Positions 14,855 to 17,730 of a DNA stretch of 17,730 nucleotides are shown here, piece by piece. Under the pieces are notes generated by a model, which saw only the letters and a program-made list of their open reading frames with translations, ran no database searches and had not been told where the DNA came from. Location: positions 1 to 17,730 of the forward strand of contig CAJUEA010000031.1 in assembly GCA_910584975.1 (NCBI GenBank). The letters run 5' to 3'. Positions within the stretch are counted from its first letter, which is position 1. Each line of letters opens with the position of its first letter. This stretch comes from an uncultured Christensenella sp. (GTDB lineage Bacteria > Bacillota > Clostridia > Christensenellales > UBA3700). A program made the position numbers and the translations under genes.

Positions 14855-15675
14855 TGAAAAAAAAGATTGTTTTGTTATTAATTTTAGTGTTATCTATATT
14901 TTGTATTGCTGCCACTGGCTGTGTTACAAATCAAGTTGACGAAACGGTTGTGCTTACAGAGGAAAATGCCAGTCTTGTTTTCAGCAAGGTTGCAGAGCAG
15001 GTTCACGGCTCAACAGTAAGCATTACTTGCAATGTAAATGGAAATACTGCAGGTGGTGCAGGCGTTGTTGTTTCAACTGATGGATATATTTTGACAAATT
15101 ACCATGTGGTTAAGGGGGCAAGGGATAACAAAGTTTGGGTACACTTTACTGATAAAGAAAATCCAAACTCAACAAGAAGTTATAGTGCAACAATTGTGGC
15201 AGAAAAAAAGGACAGAACTGATTATGCCAAAATGGATCTTGCACTTGTGAAATTGGATAGTTTTAGTGCAAGCACATTAGACTTAGTGCCTGTAAAAATA
15301 AAAAGCGAGAAAGTTAAGTGGGGCGAATATGGCATTGTGATTGGTTTCCCAAAACAACTAGGTAGCCTTGTTTCACATGCTATGGTGTCAAATCCTTCAA
15401 GAAAGATTTTGCATCAAATTGAAGATACGCTTAACACAACCAAAGAGGTTAATCTTAAAACTGAGTTTATCACTTTGGATGCACCTGTTAACCCAGGAAA
15501 TAGTGGTGGTGGATTTTTTGATTCAAACGGCAAATTGGCAGGCATTGTAACATTAAGACAATATGGAGATGGCACTGCAAATAAAGATGTTGTGTTTGGC
15601 ATTGGCTATGCAATTCCTGCAAGCAGTATAAGTGGATATTTGGAAAGATACGGCATAAGATTGAGTGCTGAATAA
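14854..15675 (+). CDS. HtrA-like serine protease lipoprotein without PDZ domain
   Basis: A 273-residue trypsin-like (S1C) protease. The signal sequence ends in AATGC, giving lipidated C23, so it acts on the outer face of the membrane. The triad is complete: H84 in ILTNYHVV, D128 in KMDLALVKL and S217 in PVNPGNSGGGFF. The conserved C-terminal strand GIGYAIPASSISGYL follows. Unlike DegP/HtrA it stops after the protease domain and has no PDZ, so substrate capture or activation must be done differently, perhaps by the inactive paralogue. Its ATG overlaps the upstream stop by one base; GGTGG (14845-14849) and the more distant AAAGGAG (14834-14840) can serve as ribosome binding sites, and coupled translation is likely. 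It is the last gene of the operon. The role is likely quality control or processing of surface proteins (family inference). Confidence 0.93.
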   Translation: MKKKIVLLLILVLSIFCIAATGCVTNQVDETVVLTEENASLVFSKVAEQVHGSTVSITCNVNGNTAGGAGVVVSTDGYILTNYHVVKGARDNKVWVHFTDKENPNSTRSYSATIVAEKKDRTDYAKMDLALVKLDSFSASTLDLVPVKIKSEKVKWGEYGIVIGFPKQLGSLVSHAMVSNPSRKILHQIEDTLNTTKEVNLKTEFITLDAPVNPGNSGGGFFDSNGKLAGIVTLRQYGDGTANKDVVFGIGYAIPASSISGYLERYGIRLSAE

Positions 15676-15816
15676 TTTATTTGATTAATTGTTAATGAAT
15701 TTTTGCTAGGTTCAAACTTTAATAAATCTTAAAAAATAACAAATAATCCGTCAAAAATCGGTAGTATTTTAAAAATCAATCATAAAAATAGGTTGTAAAC
15801 ACGCAAAAGGTGGAGT

Positions 15817-16428
15817 ATGTTTATTGCAATAGGTGGTGGTAGCCTTAGGGAAATGACTGAGGTTAATGACTATATAGCAGCAAAGCTTGAGTATATACGC
15901 ATGCAGTTTGAGAGGAAACCAAAAATATTGTTTTTGCCACAAGCAAGCTTTGAAAGCAAGCCCTATGTTAATTCGTTTACAAGAGAGTTTGGCACTAGGC
16001 TAAAATGCAAAACAACTTGTGCATTATGGGCAAAAGGCGAAATGGACTTTGAACATATCAAGCAAAAGTTTGAAATTGTGGATTGCATTTATATTGGTGG
16101 TGGTAGATATGATGTGCTTTGCGAGCAGTTTGAAAAGATGGGTATCAAAAAGCTGATTGTTGATTTTTATAATCGTGGTGGATTGATTGTCGGCAATAGT
16201 GCAGGGGCAATGCTTATGTTTGAAAGTTGTGTTTCCGATTACAAGATAATGGCTGGCATAAGCGATAGCTATGAACTGGCTGACGGCTATGAACTGGCTG
16301 ACGGCTATGGATTGGTAAAAGGTTGTTTTTGCCCTCACGGCAATGAGCAAGCAAGAATTGATTATGTTGCACAAAATAAGCTTGATTGTATTGTGCTTGC
16401 AGAAAATGAAATTTTGGAATTTGATTGA
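15817..16428 (+). CDS. Peptidase S51 (dipeptidase E-like) protein
   Basis: A 203-residue cytoplasmic protein of the class I glutamine amidotransferase-like fold. The start MFIAIGGGSL, IYIGGGRYDVL (91-101), GGLIVGNSAGAM (121-132) with nucleophile S128, and CPHGNEQAR (172-180) with H174 match the S51 family, which cleaves Asp-X dipeptides or, in relatives, acts on cyanophycin or similar peptides. E196 or a nearby Glu may complete the site. Just before H174 there is an exact six-residue duplication, YELADG twice (152-163), coming from an 18-bp tandem repeat. AAGGTGG (15807-15813) supports the start. It is probably a single-gene unit, and its natural substrate here is unknown. Confidence 0.88.
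   Translation: MFIAIGGGSLREMTEVNDYIAAKLEYIRMQFERKPKILFLPQASFESKPYVNSFTREFGTRLKCKTTCALWAKGEMDFEHIKQKFEIVDCIYIGGGRYDVLCEQFEKMGIKKLIVDFYNRGGLIVGNSAGAMLMFESCVSDYKIMAGISDSYELADGYELADGYGLVKGCFCPHGNEQARIDYVAQNKLDCIVLAENEILEFD
16268..16303 (+). repeat. Exact 18-bp tandem duplication inside the S51 gene
   Basis: GCTATGAACTGGCTGACG occurs twice with no mismatch (16268-16285 and 16286-16303), followed by a partial third start (GCTATGG). It is in frame and adds six residues. The perfect identity points to recent slippage. Confidence 0.95.
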
Positions 16429-16633
16429 TTTTAAAAGGAACATTAGTTTTTTTGCAAATTTTAAAGATAAATTTCAGTTATAACATCAATTTTAATTTAA
16501 AATGAATATGATTAACGATTGTAAGAGTATTGAATTATCAAGCAGTCGTTTTTTCTAAGTTTAGTGATAGTTTTACATTGCAAGTTTTAATGTGTAAATT
16601 GCAATTTATATTGTAAAAAAATAAGGAGCTACT

Positions 16634-17730
16634 ATGGCAAAAATTATTGGAGTGGAAAAAGGAAGTGTTTCCGATCAGCTTGGCATTAAACCAGGCGATT
16701 GTTTGCTTGCTTTTGACGGGCATCCAATAAAGGATATACTTGATTATCATTACTATGACGAAATGGAAGAGTTTGTGATGACAGTCAGTTGTGGAAACGA
16801 AATAGTAGACTTTGAAATTGAAAAAGATTTTGATGAAAGTTTGGGATTAGAGCTTGACGAAAGTATGGAGTTATCGCCAATCAGGTGCAAAAACAAGTGC
16901 AAATTTTGCTTTGTCGATCAGCTGCCAAAAGGTATGCGCGAGACTTTGTATGTCAAGGATGACGATTACAGATTGTCTTTTGTTTCGGGCAACTATATCA
17001 CTTTGACAAATGTGTTTGAGGAAGAGTTGGAGCGTATTGTAAGGCTACATTTATCCCCTCTTTACATATCTGTGCACGCTACGGATAGCAATATTAAAAA
17101 TCAACTTGTTACAAATCCAGAAGGGGCTAAAACTTTTGAAAAAATAAAATATTTGGTCGCAAATAACATTGAAATAAACACTCAAATTGTGATGTGTCCG
17201 AACGAGAATGACGGAGAAGTTTTGAGAAAATCGCTTGAAGATATGGCAAGTTTAAGACCAATGCTTAAATCTGTGGCAATTGTTCCTGTAGGGCTTACAA
17301 AGCATAGGGAAGGGCTTTATCCACTGGTTATGATAGACGCGCAAAAAGCAAGGGAAACCATTGACATTATCAATCAAATTAATCAAAAATATGGTGTTTT
17401 TGCGTATCCGTCAGACGAGTTTTATATAAAAGCAAAGTTGCCTTTGCCTGCATATGAGCAGTATGGCGATTTTGAGCAGATTGAAAATGGTGTCGGATTG
17501 GTGCGAACATTTGAATATGATTTGAAAATGGCGCTTGGCAGTATGAAAAAAAGAAAAAGCAAAGCAAAAGTGAGCCTTATCACAGGGGAATCATTTGGGG
17601 ATTTTTTGAAAGACTACTGCAAATTGCTTGAGCAAAAGTTTGAAGGTTTGCAATGTGAGGTAATCAAAATTAAAAATGACTTTTTTGGACATACAATCAC
17701 TGTGGCAGGACTTATCACTGCACAGGACAT
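16634..17730 (+). CDS. PDZ-radical SAM DUF512 protein (3' end outside window)
   Basis: The first 365 codons are present and the gene continues past the window. Residues 1-60 form a PDZ-like domain (SVSDQLGIKPGDCLLAFDGHPI). The radical SAM cluster motif is C85-x3-C89-x2-C92 in RCKNKCKFCFVDQLPKGMR, followed by the family signature YVKDDDYRLSFVSGNYITLTN; note that the motif lies inside the chain, after the PDZ part, as in other DUF512 proteins. Later landmarks are LYISVHATD and the C-terminal DUF512 part (VSLITGESFGDFL onward). These proteins are found in many Clostridia and in cyanobacteria; the reaction is unknown. AAGGAG (16623-16628), five bases before the ATG, supports the start. In many Clostridia der, plsY and gpsA follow; here gpsA is upstream and separate, so der may lie just beyond the window. 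Confidence 0.93.
   Translation, partial: MAKIIGVEKGSVSDQLGIKPGDCLLAFDGHPIKDILDYHYYDEMEEFVMTVSCGNEIVDFEIEKDFDESLGLELDESMELSPIRCKNKCKFCFVDQLPKGMRETLYVKDDDYRLSFVSGNYITLTNVFEEELERIVRLHLSPLYISVHATDSNIKNQLVTNPEGAKTFEKIKYLVANNIEINTQIVMCPNENDGEVLRKSLEDMASLRPMLKSVAIVPVGLTKHREGLYPLVMIDAQKARETIDIINQINQKYGVFAYPSDEFYIKAKLPLPAYEQYGDFEQIENGVGLVRTFEYDLKMALGSMKKRKSKAKVSLITGESFGDFLKDYCKLLEQKFEGLQCEVIKIKNDFFGHTITVAGLITAQD

Noticed and set aside
16024..16443. Minus-strand frame of 139 codons opposite the S51 gene
   Set aside because: The S51 gene has clear catalytic motifs; the antisense frame has no start signal and repeats only because of the 18-bp duplication.
16572..16600. TTTACA-17-TAAATT as promoter of the DUF512 gene
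   Set aside because: The -10 is poor and the region is uniformly AT-rich, so several equally weak alternatives exist.

Overview
The window looks like chromosomal DNA from an uncultured, AT-rich, anaerobic Bacillota bacterium, probably of the class Clostridia. The basis is the gene content (a single-chain pyruvate:ferredoxin oxidoreductase, DUF1540 and DUF512 proteins, TGC-type lipoproteins), the AGGAGG-like ribosome binding sites and the sigma-A type promoters with 17-bp spacers. I did not compute GC content and cannot name a genus. No rRNA, tRNA, CRISPR array, transposase or attachment site was recognised.

Layout. Positions 1-338 are intergenic and hold three copies of a hairpin repeat whose arms change in a compensatory way. 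nifJ (339-3836, minus) faces away from malQ (4036-5526, plus), with a good promoter for malQ between them. After malQ comes an unusually AT-rich gene for a SEC-C zinc-motif protein with an apparently duplicated C-terminal domain (5538-7322). Next are a 59-residue Asn-rich microprotein (7457-7636), a short Sfp-like phosphopantetheinyl transferase that appears to be read from a leaderless mRNA (7717-8157), and an acyl carrier protein (8170-8400), closed by a strong terminator.

A lone phage-baseplate/fibre-like protein follows (8667-9740). A 333-bp gap precedes a divergent GpsA (10074-11045), which shares a bidirectional terminator with a convergent two-domain DUF1540 protein (11130-11441, minus). 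Then come a small degenerate kinase-fold protein (11673-12335) and a lone XRE-type regulator (12521-12730).

The 3' part holds a three-gene operon: a DUF4380 sugar-mutarotase-fold protein, a lipoprotein with an HtrA-like fold that has lost all three catalytic residues, and an intact HtrA-like lipoprotein protease (13006-15675). It is followed by a peptidase S51 homologue carrying an exact 18-bp tandem duplication (15817-16428), and by the first 365 codons of a PDZ-radical SAM DUF512 protein that runs off the window (16634-17730).

How they fit together. nifJ and malQ fit fermentation of stored or dietary alpha-glucans. The transferase and ACP form an obvious enzyme-substrate pair with no synthase nearby. 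The two HtrA-like lipoproteins look like an active/inactive pair at the cell surface. The rest are housekeeping genes (gpsA, DUF512) mixed with accessory genes. The least explained items are the covarying repeats, the SEC-C protein, the NPNN microprotein next to the orphan carrier pair, the lone fibre protein and the dead/active protease pair.
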